64,000 nucleotides of DNA from Polytrichum commune. Lineage: Eukaryota > Streptophyta > Polytrichopsida > Polytrichales > Polytrichaceae. Shown in pieces: positions 13,191 through 24,829 of this stretch. The position numbers and the translations under genes are program-made. The notes under the pieces were generated by a model, which was not told the DNA's origin, searched no databases, and was given only the letters and a program-made list of their open reading frames with translations. Each line of letters begins with the position of its first letter. Position 1 is the first letter of the stretch. Location: contig OX485803.1 of NCBI GenBank assembly GCA_950295325.1, positions 3,596,001 to 3,660,000 of the forward strand, in the 5' to 3' direction.

Positions 13191-13795
13191 TTTGTGTTTT
13201 TGCCCATGTAATATTATGTGTAACTATCGAATTCAACGTGATGGTTATGGTAAGCATGGTCCTACAAACAAATACCATAAAAGACTTCCTATTCCACCAC
13301 AAAAGAATTATATCTCTTCAATGTTTGCCATGTGTCATGTTCACATTCGCCATGACCCACTCGTATCCCACGTGCAAAGTACATTCCGGCACATGGAAAG
13401 AATGAACTAGGGAGCCATCTACGGTAGATCCTCGGGGTCATGTAAACTACATGGAAATGTTGTGAGTTCATCATTTGGCTTTTGACAATCGACAATTGGC
13501 TAACCTTTACAATTGGCATCCATATCGTACCCTAGCCCAGGTAAAGTAGTACACAAAATCTTTGCATTCCCCAAAACCTATTTGGGAGCAGGCCAAGTGT
13601 CCTCCAATCATTCGCTACCGCTTACACTCTTGGGTCCCACCATTGGAGTTGGCACGACCGCAAGAAGAGCCGGCGCCTACGTCACCAAATAAGAGGTCAA
13701 CCTTTGTTGTTATACATAAAAATTGTTATAAGATCGGCCTCATCCAACACAACATTCTTTAGCTAGGGGTTTAGGGTTTGGTGAGCCAACACTTA

Positions 13796-14300
13796 GGGCC
13801 GCTTTCACACTATGGCCGTCCAAGTCGAGAGGACGTGGGATTGAATGGTCAAACTTTGTTGAGAGTCCAAAGAAATGGGTTGAAAATACATAGCCAATAA
13901 AATATAGGATTTGGAGCCTTCAGTTGGGCATGGTGTGAAGTTTCCAAGGTCAAGCCCAAAGTTCAAACCCATATCCAGTTGTCCAGCCCAAAACAACCCG
14001 TCCAATCTAACGGCCAAGATCCTGTCAATTTATTATTATTATTATTATTATTGTTTTAATGGAAAAAAATGGATGGTCTCTTGACCATAGTTCGGGTTTC
14101 CATTCATGTCCGACCCAAACTTTCTTCGAGTCTGTCACCTTGGTCAAAAATACTGCCATGTAGGCATTTTGGAGAGCGATGGCCTTTGGCCTTTGGCCTC
14201 TTTAGTGTGAAGGATCAAGAGGTTGAATTCTTGGTTTCTTGCAATCTAATTGGTGGGAATCAACGGCCTCTTGACCTTCGGCCATAGTGTGAAGTGACCC
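13796..14300. mobile_element. Tourist-like MITE (PIF/Harbinger type)
   Basis: A 505-bp element with inverted ends: left GGGCCGCTTTCACACTATGG, right CCATAGTGTGAAGTGACCC. It is flanked on both sides by TTA (13793-13795 and 14301-14303), the 3-bp target duplication typical of PIF/Harbinger elements. It contains an ATT microsatellite (14034-14053) and no transposase. Relatives in the window: right-hand fragment 28133-28429 and left end 63887-64000. Confidence 0.8.
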
Positions 14301-15710
14301 TTAGCCTCGTTTACATAAATCTCAAATAATTTGAATAATGGTTCTATTTTAGAGTGTATCTGAATACGGGAATCCCTCAACATTTCTTTAACCTTCAAGC
14401 ACTCATGTGACTCATGGGTTGTTACCTAATATTCTCATGGGGTTTGCAGCCCACTAGATAGCAATCTATGTGGATGGAGGGTATATATTGGTTTAGAGTG
14501 TTGCCCACTAACATGTGGGCCAAAATAACATATATGAAAGTCGTGCTCCCAAGCATGTAGGATTTTTTGAGGGTTTAGAACTACATGTTTTGGGGAGGTG
14601 GTCCCATGAGCTACCCAATGTCTGTCAAGTGCAAATAACCCACATTAGACCTTTCTATTTTGCAAACATTTTATTACAGCTAGCATTTTCAATTTGGGTG
14701 AGGTTTTTTCCCCACTAGACAAGATCATATTTGTGCATGCCTCCATCGGATAGATTTGGCAAACTTTGCGTGCATAGGTCAAAGACCTCAATCAAAGGGT
14801 ATATCTCCCAAAATGTCATGATTTGGCCCTTCAACTTTGAGGGTGATGGACTTGATATAAATTTCATATTAAAAAAAACACAAAATTTTGGGAGGAGCTC
14901 ACTTGACAGCCACATAATATATTATTACCAAAATTTTAGAATCCAAAATCATATTCAATTTTACTACATGACTAAATATTCAAGCGTTGGTGTTGGAGTT
15001 GCCCAAAAATGGAATGTGAACGCTTGAGCATTTAGGGGTTAAACAATGTACATTGCAGTACTTAGTACTGTCGTGTAAACTAAGATCGTTAAACACAACA
15101 GATCGAGTGTCGTCATCAACATCAATTAGCAAAATAAACATAGCAAACTAATATGCTAAACAACCACCTCTTCAAGATGAGGGTTTCTCTCTCCAAGCTC
15201 AAGAAACTAAGAAGTCTCCTTACAAAGCTTAAGAAACTCTAAAATTCACACACAAGAGTCAAGCTATCTCTCACTCCACAAAGGGAGAATCCAAGAGTGC
15301 AAGTGATGGAGAAAGAATGCAAAGGCTTTACTCATGATCTACTACACCATAGCCATAAGATAGCAACAACAAGCTCTCTCTCTCTCTCAAAACACACTCA
15401 CAAGACTTGACTTGACAACAATGGCAAGTCAAGATGCCTTCCTCTCCACATAACCCCAATCCTATGTGGATTTCATCCATGGAGTGGATGAACAACTAAC
15501 TAGGACTCCCAATGGAGTCCATAATCCATCCAAACACACATGGACTCCTAATGGAGTCCATTTACTCCTAATTGGACGTGACTTGGCCCCCGATGTCGCC
15601 TCACGTGACAGTACTATGAATAGTGCTTGGATAATTTACAATGTTGACATTAGTCATCGGTGAACATTGTTGTGTCAAACATTGGCCAATCATAGAAAGA
15701 AAACCCAACA
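14301..15710. other. Intergenic; possible LTR remnant at 15.05-15.70 kb
   Basis: No recognisable gene. The stretch 15075-15710 has a CT-rich tract and ends AAACCCAACA, which resembles a Copia LTR end, but I could not find the matching start or a convincing target duplication. LTR assignment is weak. Confidence 0.35.
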
Positions 15711-15716
15711 ATAGTA

Positions 15717-15905
15717 CACTAAATATGATATTTAATGTCTCTTATTATTTGGAATTACGCAATGCTAAATTTGGTTATTTTACATCTCATTTTTTACCAA
15801 CAAAGGCTGAATTGGTTATTTGGACATTATAAAACATTAACAGTTAAAAAGATATAAGAATGTGTAACTCCAAATAGTAAGCAACATTAAATATCATATT
15901 TAGTG
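15717..15905. mobile_element. CACTAAAT-ended MITE with TA target duplication
   Basis: A 189-bp element. The left end is CACTAAATATGATATTTA and the right end is its inverse, ending TTTAGTG. TA flanks both sides (15715-15716, 15906-15907). The interior has an inverted AACTCCAAATAGTAA-type segment. No coding sequence. Same family as 16299-16512, 24391-24783 and 59421-59775. Confidence 0.75.
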
Positions 15906-16298
15906 TAGCTAGCTGATGAATGTCATGAGTTGTTTAATATGATCACAAAATGAATTGATGATAACTTGAACTCTTATATATATGCCATAACATGCCTTGT
16001 GGAGTCCAACACGTTCCTTTTTTCCCAAGAATCAAGGTGGGATTGTCTCGGCATTAACAAAGGTGGGGATCCATTACTAAGTTCACTATTTCAAATTGAT
16101 TCCGGATTGTATCTTGAAGTTATTTGCATGTCTATTTCTACGGATTGTGAGAAAGAGAGCCACGTGTTTGTTAGGTTGAATAAATCTTATGTGTATTTGA
16201 ATAAAGTGTGAGAATTATTTTAATAATAGTAGTCCAATCACTTGGAAGAATCATGGCAAGTGCAATAAATGCCATTATTTTTATAACTTGCGAAACTA

Positions 16299-16512
16299 CA
16301 CTAAATTGTCGATGTAGTGTGGGTTACCATTTGGAGTTACGTGTTGCTGTAACTTTTACTGCCATTATCCTTTCTTACCAAGTAAATATATCATGTTTTT
16401 TGATGTGCATGCTAACTATTTATGTAGTTCGAGTGAAAATCATACACTCGGTAAAATGTCATAGCAGTCTGTAACTCCAAATAGTAACCCACACTAATAG
16501 GACAATTTAGTG
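16299..16512. mobile_element. CACTAAAT-ended MITE, TA target duplication
   Basis: A 214-bp element. Ends CACTAAATTGTC and GACAATTTAGTG are perfect inverse copies, each flanked by TA. Sub-terminal inverted segments GTGTGGGTTACCATTTGGAG and its near inverse give a long hairpin. Confidence 0.8.
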
Positions 16513-16529
16513 TAGATGTTGAAACACTA

Positions 16530-16850
16530 GCATTATACAGTATTGGCAAGTGTCATGAGTTGACATTTCAATATGTAAGAGGAAGATATTCTCGAACATA
16601 CTAATGCCAAGTGTCATTTGTGCACACTTTAGTCAACTTGTAGATTATCATATAACAATGTAACATAGGCATACACCTCATAACGTTATTGAACATACTC
16701 ATGCCAAGAGATCAATAATTGCACTTGAACGCCAAGTGTCAAGAGATGACACTCTTGATGAAGTTGTTGATCATTAGTGGAACCTAACACACACCTCACG
16801 ATAGGGCAAGTGACACTATTATGCATGGAACAGTAAAACCCATAGATGGT
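16530..16850. repeat. Second copy of the 8.5-kb dispersed repeat
   Basis: Direct-orientation relative of 8490-8830, sharing the ordered words AGTGTCATTTGT, CATAGGCATACACCTCATAAC and AGGGCAAGTGACACTATT. No ORF of note. Confidence 0.75.
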
Positions 16851-19800
16851 GCTAGTCCAAGTGATTTGAGATGAATTGGCCACAAACCGAAGTGGATGAA
16901 GTATTGTTGGATGGATGAGAGGTCCATACCCTTCGTGTGATAATGCATGCATACAAGGAAAATAATAAAAATATCTCATAAACAATTTAAGTAAGTTTCA
17001 TGTGCTAGCATTGATAGTCCTCTGCCCTAAGTTGCTAGTGTGCAAGTCCTTGCCCTTGCCCCAAGCATTTCCTTGGCTTGGACCGCAAGCCCAAACCAAA
17101 CCAAAACAACAAACAAAAGCATGATCCACAATAAAAGTATTCTCCCAAAAGTATTCTCCCAATAAAAAGGTGTAGGGGAACTCCCAAGTGGTTTGTCCCT
17201 CACAATGATTGCCTAAAATTAAGGTCTCGAGAGTGGAGAGAGAGGGAATTATTGTAACTTATACAAGTGTACCTCTCATTCATCCAACGTAAAAGCCATG
17301 AAATAAGTATGCAGCCCGAAGATTACCCCTTTTGGTATTTGATGTTGAAATCAGTTTTAAAGATCCCAAATTAGTCAACTTGAGGTTGTTTGAGATGAAT
17401 CAACAACAAACCTAAAGGGGGTTGAATTTTATGTTGGATGGATTGAGGGTGTGCTCGTATACAATAGTTTCCTATCTCCTACGTAGGTGACCGGGAACAA
17501 CATAGAGAGTGGTTAAACCAACCATCCGGTCAAATTGAGCCTATTCTTGGAGTCCACTTGGATTATTGGTATGCATGATTGGCTTACCAAATTGCCTTCA
17601 ACATGATAGAAATAAAAGTACATTAACATCCACATCCACATCATAAACTACAATTTCTAGAAGTCCCTTATGGGCATGAGCTACTTAAATTCCTCCACAA
17701 ACTCATAGTTTTTCCAACGTCAATTCCCAAATAGTCCTGACGCTTGCCCAAAACCACACTCATTCTTTTTGTTCAAACCATCCCCACACCAAAATCGACA
17801 CTCCACCCAATAAGAACTTTTATCCCTTATAACTTTTGTGTAAGCAATCTTAAAAAAAAACAATAAGTTACCCAACCCTAACTATGTCATGCCACTTGCC
17901 GAAATCCAATCCTACTTTTGTTTAAAACCAAACCCATATTCTGTCAAAATCGTCATGTTTCTCAACCAAATCCGCCTTACTTTGCATCGGAGACATTCAA
18001 ATGATTTAAGATATGCTCCAGTTATGGAATATAGGAGGTGAAACATAGGGCATGTTTTTAGGATGGGGTTGGAATTAGCATCCTCTACCTTATCATCTTG
18101 CCAACATAAACACTTCAAAGTTTTTTGTGAGCCTCTTACTTTTACAATTTGTCATCGACATCAACAATACCGATAGCTATGTACCGAGATTACGCCTTGT
18201 TTAAGGTCTAAGGGCTCAATAGACAATCTATATATACAGATCGTATTTGACATATTTAGGGGGTTGAAACCTACACTACAATACCATAGTCACGGTGGTT
18301 GTCCCACTGCCACACTCTTTAATTGTCCACAAAAGGTTCCTTCACTTTGACATTTGTACTCGGGGGTTCACTAGCGAAAAATCGTAGAACAACGTGCGAT
18401 AAAAAATAGGGTCTAATATATTTATTGTAGATAAATTTTGTAAAAAACTTACATATAATATAGGGGGTTTTAAAATAATGAAAAAGGATTACATGTAAAA
18501 TACCATCACACCTTTATTTTGAAAACTACCATATCTTATAATCTTTTCTGCAAGGTAAATAGCCCCCCAATAAGTAGGTCCCGAATGCACGTGTATGCAA
18601 GATATAAGAGGGAGTGAACCCCCCAAGCATTTGTAGTGTTAGACAAATGGAGGTGCTCCAACCATAAGCCACTAAAATATGGGTGTCCAGTTAAGACAAG
18701 TAACCAAATTAGACATGCTTACTTTACAGTAAAAATGTGCTTGAATTGATATGAGGAGCTCCACTAATCAACCCTATCAGTGTACGCTACAATAGTTCTT
18801 TTTGGAGCCCACATTAAGTTTCAACCCATGTCAAATCTCTAGATAAAAGCCAATGTGGGCCACGTTGATTTTATTTCTAGAAAATTGATGTGGATTAATA
18901 TTTATTTTATCGATGAAAATTTGTCTACGTGGCGTCCTACATGGTAGTAAGTGGATAATGTTTCATAGTCTACCAAATACTTGTAGGGGCCGCGGCGGCG
19001 GGGGCGGGGGGGGGGGGTAGTGGACTCTTCATACCATGTACGAAGTAATGTGAGTGTAAAAATGGTATTATTCGAGGCATTAGCGTACATAATATACATA
19101 AGGAAGAGACATTGTTTTTCTCTAGTATGTACATCCAAAAAAGGCTCTTTAATTTTATGAAGTAAAGGTAGGTGTACGAAAGGGGGGCCTGAGGTTTAGA
19201 GGAAGAAATGGACAATAAATGTGTTAGTTTTATCCACTTCACATTTTCATCCATTGTTTTCATATTGTCAGAGTCCTCTATGACTGTCATGTACCTTCTT
19301 GTTAGGGTTTGCATTTGGCCCATTTGGGTCCTAGGTTTTTACAAACTCGAGACCCTTGGAGCTCTCATGGGCTTCCTTTTGTTTTGCTCTTTAGATTATG
19401 GCTAAGTTATTGTGCTCTTATCTTTGTTTGTTTGATATAACTGGTGAGTTACATGCTATGGATGAAAAACACTCAATGACATTCTCATTGGAAAGTGAAA
19501 ATGGACTTTATATGTAACAAAGAATTATTTGATTCACAATGTATAGTTTGTGTATGCAATGGAGGCTTTTATCATATTAAACCGAAAAACTTAGTATAAA
19601 GGCATGAGTCCATTTTTTTAGCATGCGGTTAGTACGTAAACATTTGTATTTCTCTATTAACTTCTCGTATATAGGGGGTTTAATTTCATAGTGACTCACG
19701 CATGTCATTTAGGTTTCCCATGAAAAGTTCATCCCCGGGATCGGATGTTGTGTTAGGACCATAAAAAAAGAGGTGGGTCTTACACAAAACCAGGGGCCAT

Positions 19801-20252
19801 GACAATCAATTGAATTTTCTAAGCTTGACCATAGTGGGATCCCCAACTTGATCATATGTCGCAATCCCTCAACATGGTCCACTTTGACTTAACACTAAGC
19901 TTGAGGCCCCATCAATTGCGAAATGGAATTCTATTTCCCATGGTACAATTTTTTGAATAGTTTTTCAAGGGCCCTTAGATTTTTGTGGTCACAACTCTTG
20001 GTTTGTGTATAAAAACGGCCCTTAGAGTGGCCCACTTTTATGAATTTTTTCCACACTAATAGGAGTGTTTAGTGTCATTCCCCAGGAGCTCTTGGGTACA
20101 GTGTCTTGGGAGATTTTTGGGCATGATTGGTCAAAATCCTAGTGTTTCCGAGTCCAACCGGTTACATGTTATGATCTTTCGGTTTTTCTTCACTAATTTG
20201 AGGTAAACTCCATAGATTCTTTTACAATGATGGGTAATTTTCCTAAACTAAG
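16851..20252. other. Gene-poor repeat region
   Basis: No gene recognised. Contents: a second G/C-ended foldback element (18352-18640), a partial GGTAG-family fragment near 18655-18745, a G-rich patch at 18990-19017, and at about 20080-20252 a minus-oriented fragment of the AACCGGTT-type dispersed repeat into which the 20260-24337 element inserted. Confidence 0.6.
18352..18640. mobile_element. Foldback element related to 11428-11855
   Basis: Left end TTGTACTCGGGGGTTCACT; right end AGTGAACCCCCCAAGCATTTG, read here as its approximate inverse. The interior phrase ACGTGCGATAAAAAATAGGG matches the 11.5-kb element. Non-coding. Confidence 0.5.
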
Positions 20253-20259
20253 TCTTGAA
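20253..20259 (+). other. Target-site duplication, left (TCTTGAA)
   Basis: TCTTGAA directly precedes the CCCCTAACATT end of the inverted-repeat element and recurs directly after the other end at 24338-24344. Confidence 0.75.
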
Positions 20260-21214
20260 CCCCTAACATTACCCAGCCCAAAGGAGGTAAATGTTGTGCT
20301 GAAATCGAGGCATGGCAGTGGGTCAGCCCCTCGGGGGTCGGGTCCTGGCCTGCCTGTAGCAGAGCCTCTGCTGGCATGGGCCGTAACGACACTGTGGCAC
20401 GCCAAGCTGCCCGTGCCCAACTTCACATCACATCACCTTCCATCATGGCATCCCCATGCCATGAGGACCATGTGGGGTTCCTAACCTAATCACCCTAACC
20501 TAATCACCCTCGGGGACAATGTTTTGGGGTTCCTCTTTGAAAGACCTCCATCCAGCCATGGTTGTTGAATCATTGTAACCCGCACACTTCGGATTTCTGT
20601 TGCAATGGACTGACTTGTGTCAAGTGATGCGATTGCAACAATGATGCGATGAAGGGATCAGAGGCGATGAGTGTTTGGAGCGCTTCTTCCCAAACACGTT
20701 GGAACCATGCCTCTCATTGATCGTAACCTAGGCATTTAGCAAAAAGTGTAGATTTCCGCTAGAATGTGTTGTCTTCTATGTAGTGAAGTGATTGCAAACA
20801 TCCAAGCATTGAAGTTATACAGGAAAAACATCATGTCGTGCGCTCAGTGCACAGACAATGATTACAATCATCCTCATTGATTGTGTTTTAGGGTTTATTT
20901 CCAAATCTGGATTCTAACATTGCTTCTGATTGATGGCATGTATTCGTTTAGGGTTTAGTTCGCATTTAAGCCGCAATCCACTGTCTTCCATAGAGCTTCA
21001 AAGAGCTAAAATCATATTTAAGGACCTTTTGTCGTTTGTATGTGGATGTTGTCACTAGAGATTGAGGCCTTTAATGGGTGACTGTGTTACTCACACCGTT
21101 GTTAAGTCATGTGCTGCATTGCACAACGACGCACACCTTCTTGCAGATGGACATCCTACCTCCAACCAAGCACATCGCACATTGCGTGGCCTGCAGCCCT
21201 CCTATGAGTCTACA
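20260..21214 (+). repeat. Left terminal inverted repeat
   Basis: This 955-bp arm matches the inverse of 23384-24337. Short reading frames inside (for example 21062-21274) appear in both arms and have no known homologue that I can name. Confidence 0.85.
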
Positions 21215-21304
21215 TATCAGGAGGTACACAAGGCAGACTTAGAGCGGCTCCGCGGTTTAGTCCAGACACCCTGAACCAAACACTTTCATGCACATGGATC
21301 TAAC

Positions 21305-21505
21305 TTGGGCAACCTAGATCCGCGCCAAAGGGAAAATGGACAGTCCATGACTGATGCTCCAGTTTCAATAGTGTACATACCATGGGCAAGAGTGTATGAT
21401 TTTGTGAAAGGTGAGGAAGCTCATACTAATGGTCCCTGCAAGTTTGTTTGTTTGGGGCACTCCATCGAACCAACAGGGGAAATTCATGTTCCCCCATTGG
21501 AATAG
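21305..21505 (+). CDS. Hypothetical 66-residue ORF inside the inverted-repeat element
   Basis: A short frame containing YIPWARVYDFVKGEEA and CKFVCLGHS, with balanced composition unlike the surrounding low-complexity frames. It could be a decayed piece of a transposon protein or a captured fragment. I do not recognise the family, and no partner exon was found. Confidence 0.3.
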   Translation: MGNLDPRQRENGQSMTDAPVSIVYIPWARVYDFVKGEEAHTNGPCKFVCLGHSIEPTGEIHVPPLE

Positions 21506-21788
21506 CTATTCCGCCATCATGATGTGTTTGCAACCAGTAACCTGAATTCCATTGTGCATGCTGTCATGTTACATATTTCAAAAATAAACGTGGCTAGATA
21601 TATATGACTTGCACATGTTACAAACAGTAACCTAGCGTACAACCACTGCACGTACCACCATACCAACGATCCATTAGGGTGTATAGGCCAAGTTGGGCAC
21701 CTTAGTGATTTCAGGGACTCTTTGATGTTAGGGTGCAAATAATGCGACAAAAAACGCTTTATTTTCATAATTATGGGTATTTGTTTTG

Positions 21789-22520
21789 GTATAGTGTGTG
21801 TAATGATAAGTTACCTTGATTCACTGATTATATGACGTTAATTCATTTTTTTGCGGGAATTGAAATTTGCCATGCACCTAAACGATTCTGACAACATCTG
21901 CATTGATTCAAACAACTCCTACCAAAAATTCATTTCCAAAACAACCATTTAGGGCCACGGTACTTCCACAAGAAAATGCACTGAAGTCCCATGTTACACT
22001 TATTATACACATTACATGTGTGAAAGTTCATCCTTCGGTGTACATGGAAGTCATAAAAACAACTTCTTAGCTACCAAAATGTTTTCTTTCCTATATAACA
22101 TGTAACCAACTTGTAATCTAGCAGTTTCAGAGATCTGCAACTTAGGCGGTTTAGAATTTGTTTTAGTAGAGTGTGTGTAATGATAAATTACCTTGATTCG
22201 CTGGTTACATGGCGTTAATTCATTTTTTTGCGGGAATTGAAATTATCAATGTACCCAAACCATTTTGTCAACATCTGCATTGATTCAAACAACTCCTTCC
22301 AAAAATCCATTTCCAAAACAACCATTTAGGGCCACGGTACTTCCACAAGAAAATGCACAGAAGTCCCATGTTACACTTATTATATGCGTTACATATGTCA
22401 AAGTTTATCCTTCGGTGTATGTGGAAGTCATAAAAACAACTTCTTAGCTACCAAAATGTTTTCCTTCCTATGTAACATGTATCAAACTTGTAACCTAGCA
22501 GTTCCGGACTTGTAACTTAG
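21789..22520. repeat. Tandem pair inside the inverted-repeat element
   Basis: Two direct copies of about 360 bp: 21789-22150 and 22165-22520. Shared ordered words: GTGTGTAATGATAA, TTTTTTTGCGGGAATTGAAA, AACATCTGCATTGATTCAAA, TAGGGCCACGGTACTTCCAC and AACTTCTTAGCTACCAAAAT. Divergence between copies is visibly higher than between the element's two arms. Confidence 0.85.
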
Positions 22521-23019
22521 GCGGTTGTCTAGTGAGTGGCATCCATGAGGGCCTCCTCTGCAATTTGGGATACCTCAACAAATGTGTCGACGGCCATGAC
22601 CACGGGCGCCTCGGCAGTTTGGAATTTGCCTATGATTTGCCTATGATGTTTATCCGCCTATGATGTCTTTACTTCTGGTTGCTATGGTGCCTTAGATGTC
22701 ACGTTCTTATGTAAAATCAGCTGTGAAAGTTATGTGTTACTCTTGGTTCTTGAGATTAGGTTTAGTGGTGACGAGGTGGCCCGAATTATGTACAATTTTC
22801 TGATCATGGATGGGTGTGGTTTGTAGAGGGAGAGGGGCATTCTGATTAGTGTTGACGAGGGAGCGAGATGAGAGTCTCAATTTATCCTACCATTGATATC
22901 AACATTTCTGCTTAGTTCAAGTTGATAGAATCATCAGGAAGAGGAGGAAGCGGAAGGGTGAGGTGTAGGATTGGGGTAATCAGGACTCAAATTGAATCCG
23001 GAAGCGCTGGGGGCAAATC

Positions 23020-23260
23020 AGTCGAGTGGCCACGGTGCGGTACACAAAGAAATCAGGAGCTGGTGGTTGTTGCAGCACGCGGATGAACACCCAAGGCCCA
23101 TCCGTGCTCTCATTGCCGGAATGGAGACGCCTCTCCTCCCTCCCTCCCTCCCGCCCGTCACCGGCTCTTGAAGCTCCCGCTTCTTCTTCTTCATTCCAAG
23201 AGCCATCATCTCCACACCATCATCAAGTGCCCCATCCCTCCGAGGAACCCGAACTAAACC
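23020..23260. other. GC-rich patch, possible captured sequence
   Basis: This stretch is much richer in G+C than its surroundings and is open in more than one frame on both strands. One minus-strand frame reads GPWVFIRVLQQPPAPDFF. Elements with long inverted ends often carry host gene pieces, so capture is possible. The source gene is not identified. Confidence 0.3.
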
Positions 23261-23383
23261 CTAAACGAGTACATGCCATCAATCAGAAGCAATGCTATAA
23301 TCCAGATTTGGAAATAAACCCTAAAATACAGTCAATGAGGATGATTGTAACCACTGTCTGTGCACTGAACGCACGACAAGATG

Positions 23384-24337
23384 TGTAGACTCATAGGAGG
23401 GCTGCAGGCCACGCAATGTGCGATGTGCTTGGTTGGAGGTAGGATGTCCATCTGCAAGAAGGTGTGCGTCGTTGTGCAATGCAGCACATGACTTAACAAC
23501 GGTGTGAGTAACACAGTCACCCATTAAAGGCCTCAATCTCTAGTGACAACATCCACATACAAACGACAAAAGGTCCTTAAATATGATTTTAGCTCTTTGA
23601 AGCTCTATGGAAGACAGTGGATTGCGGCTTAAATGCGAACTAAACCCTAAACGAATACATGCCATCAATCAGAAGCAATGTTAGAATCCAGATTTGGAAA
23701 TAAACCCTAAAACACAATCAATGAGGATGATTGTAATCATTGTCTGTGCACTGAGCGCACGACATGATGTTTTTCCTGTATAACTTCAATGCTTGGATGT
23801 TTGCAATCACTTCACTACATAGAAGACAACACATTCTAGCGGAAATCTACACTTTTTGCTAAATGCCTAGGTTACGATCAATGAGAGGCATGGTTCCAAC
23901 GTGTTTGGGAAGAAGCGCTCCAAACACTCATCGCCTCTGATCCCTTCATCGCATCATTGTTGCAATCGCATCACTTGACACAAGTCAGTCCATTGCAACA
24001 GAAATCCGAAGTGTGCGGGTTACAATGATTCAACAACCATGGCTGGATGGAGGTCTTTCAAAGAGGAACCCCAAAACATTGTCCCCGAGGGTGATTAGGT
24101 TAGGGTGATTAGGTTAGGAACCCCACATGGTCCTCATGGCATGGGGATGCCATGATGGAAGGTGATGTGATGTGAAGTTGGGCACGGGCAGCTTGGCGTG
24201 CCACAGTGTCGTTACGGCCCATGCCAGTAGAGGCTCTGCTACAGGCAGGCCAGGACCCGACCCCGAGGGGCTGACCCACTGCCATGCCTCGATTTCAGCA
24301 CAACATTTACCTCCTCTGGGCTGGGTAATGTTAGGGG
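23384..24337 (-). repeat. Right terminal inverted repeat
   Basis: A 954-bp inverse copy of 20260-21214, ending GGGTAATGTTAGGGG. Confidence 0.85.
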
Positions 24338-24344
24338 TCTTGAA
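24338..24344 (+). other. Target-site duplication, right (TCTTGAA)
   Basis: Direct copy of 20253-20259. The text after it (CTCCAATCAGTTTATT...) continues the interrupted host repeat seen intact near 26820-26945 on the same strand sense. Confidence 0.75.
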
Positions 24345-24390
24345 CTCCAATCAGTTTATTACTCAAAGTCAACCGGTGCATCTGTAACTA

Positions 24391-24783
24391 CACTACATAT
24401 GATTTTTAGTGTCATATGGTATTTAGAGTCACTATGGTAACTTTCAGGATGGCACTTCTTGTGAATAAGTGAACAAATTATGTCATAGATGATGGATGGG
24501 TTCATCCATTTGCCAAAACCCTACCTTTTCTTGTCAGCAACTTGTGAAGAAATATTGTTATGGATGATTGAAATTTAGATGAAAATCGCTTGGTAAGTGA
24601 CAGTAATTGCAACACTGTAAATCTATAACCCCCCCCCCAAATATATATATATATATTTATATTTATAAGGAATGACAAAAACATGTCGGGCTAACATTTA
24701 GTGTTGGTGACACTTCAATGTGGTTTACAATTAGTATTGAGCAAGACAATTAGAATTGGTGACACTAAATATCATATTTATTG
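24391..24783. mobile_element. CACTA-ended MITE, TA target duplication
   Basis: A 393-bp element with left end CACTACATATGATTTTTAGTG-like and right end GACACTAAATATCATATTTATTG. TA is present on both sides (24389-24390, 24784-24785). The interior is homologous to that of 59421-59775 (shared GATGATGGATG, TTCATCCATT and CCAAAACCCTACCTT). Confidence 0.75.
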
Positions 24784-24829
24784 TAGCAGGTACATCTCAT
24801 TGCCCAAACACTACAAGTCAACAAATCTA

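Larger units (their letters stand above)
6700..13795. other. Gene-poor, AT-rich repeat region
   Basis: No exon with recognisable protein similarity on either strand. Identified content: a dispersed GGTAG-ended repeat copy (7795-8150), a copy of the 8.5/16.5-kb repeat (8490-8830), a fragment shared with 30.0 kb (about 8940-9070), a G/C-ended foldback element (11428-11855) and TTA/TTCC microsatellites (13115-13190). The short ORFs here have no homologues I can name. Confidence 0.6.
20260..24337. mobile_element. 4.08-kb DNA transposon with 955-bp terminal inverted repeats
   Basis: The two ends are inverse copies, 20260-21214 and 23384-24337, with only occasional differences over the stretches I compared. 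Termini are CCCCTAACATTACCCAGCCC. A 7-bp duplication (TCTTGAA) flanks the element. The interior (21215-23383) encodes no recognisable transposase. It holds a tandem pair of about 360 bp and a GC-rich patch. Very long inverted ends fit Mutator-like or foldback elements, but Mutator target duplications are usually 8-10 bp, so the superfamily is open. Near identity of the arms suggests recent insertion. A 125-bp part of the right arm also exists as a second direct copy just inside it (23255-23380 versus 23637-23768). Confidence 0.8.

Noticed and set aside
13078-13302. Asn- and Gly/Arg-rich minus-strand frame
   Set aside because: Product of the TTA and TTCC microsatellites.
15053-15710. Complete Copia solo LTR
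   Set aside because: The end AAACCCAACA looks right, but no matching start or exact 5-bp flank duplication was found; recorded only as a weak possibility.
23026-23388. 120-residue plus-strand frame in the inverted-repeat element
   Set aside because: Pro/Ser-rich low complexity with no similarity; it continues into the inverted arm. Kept only as a GC-rich patch.
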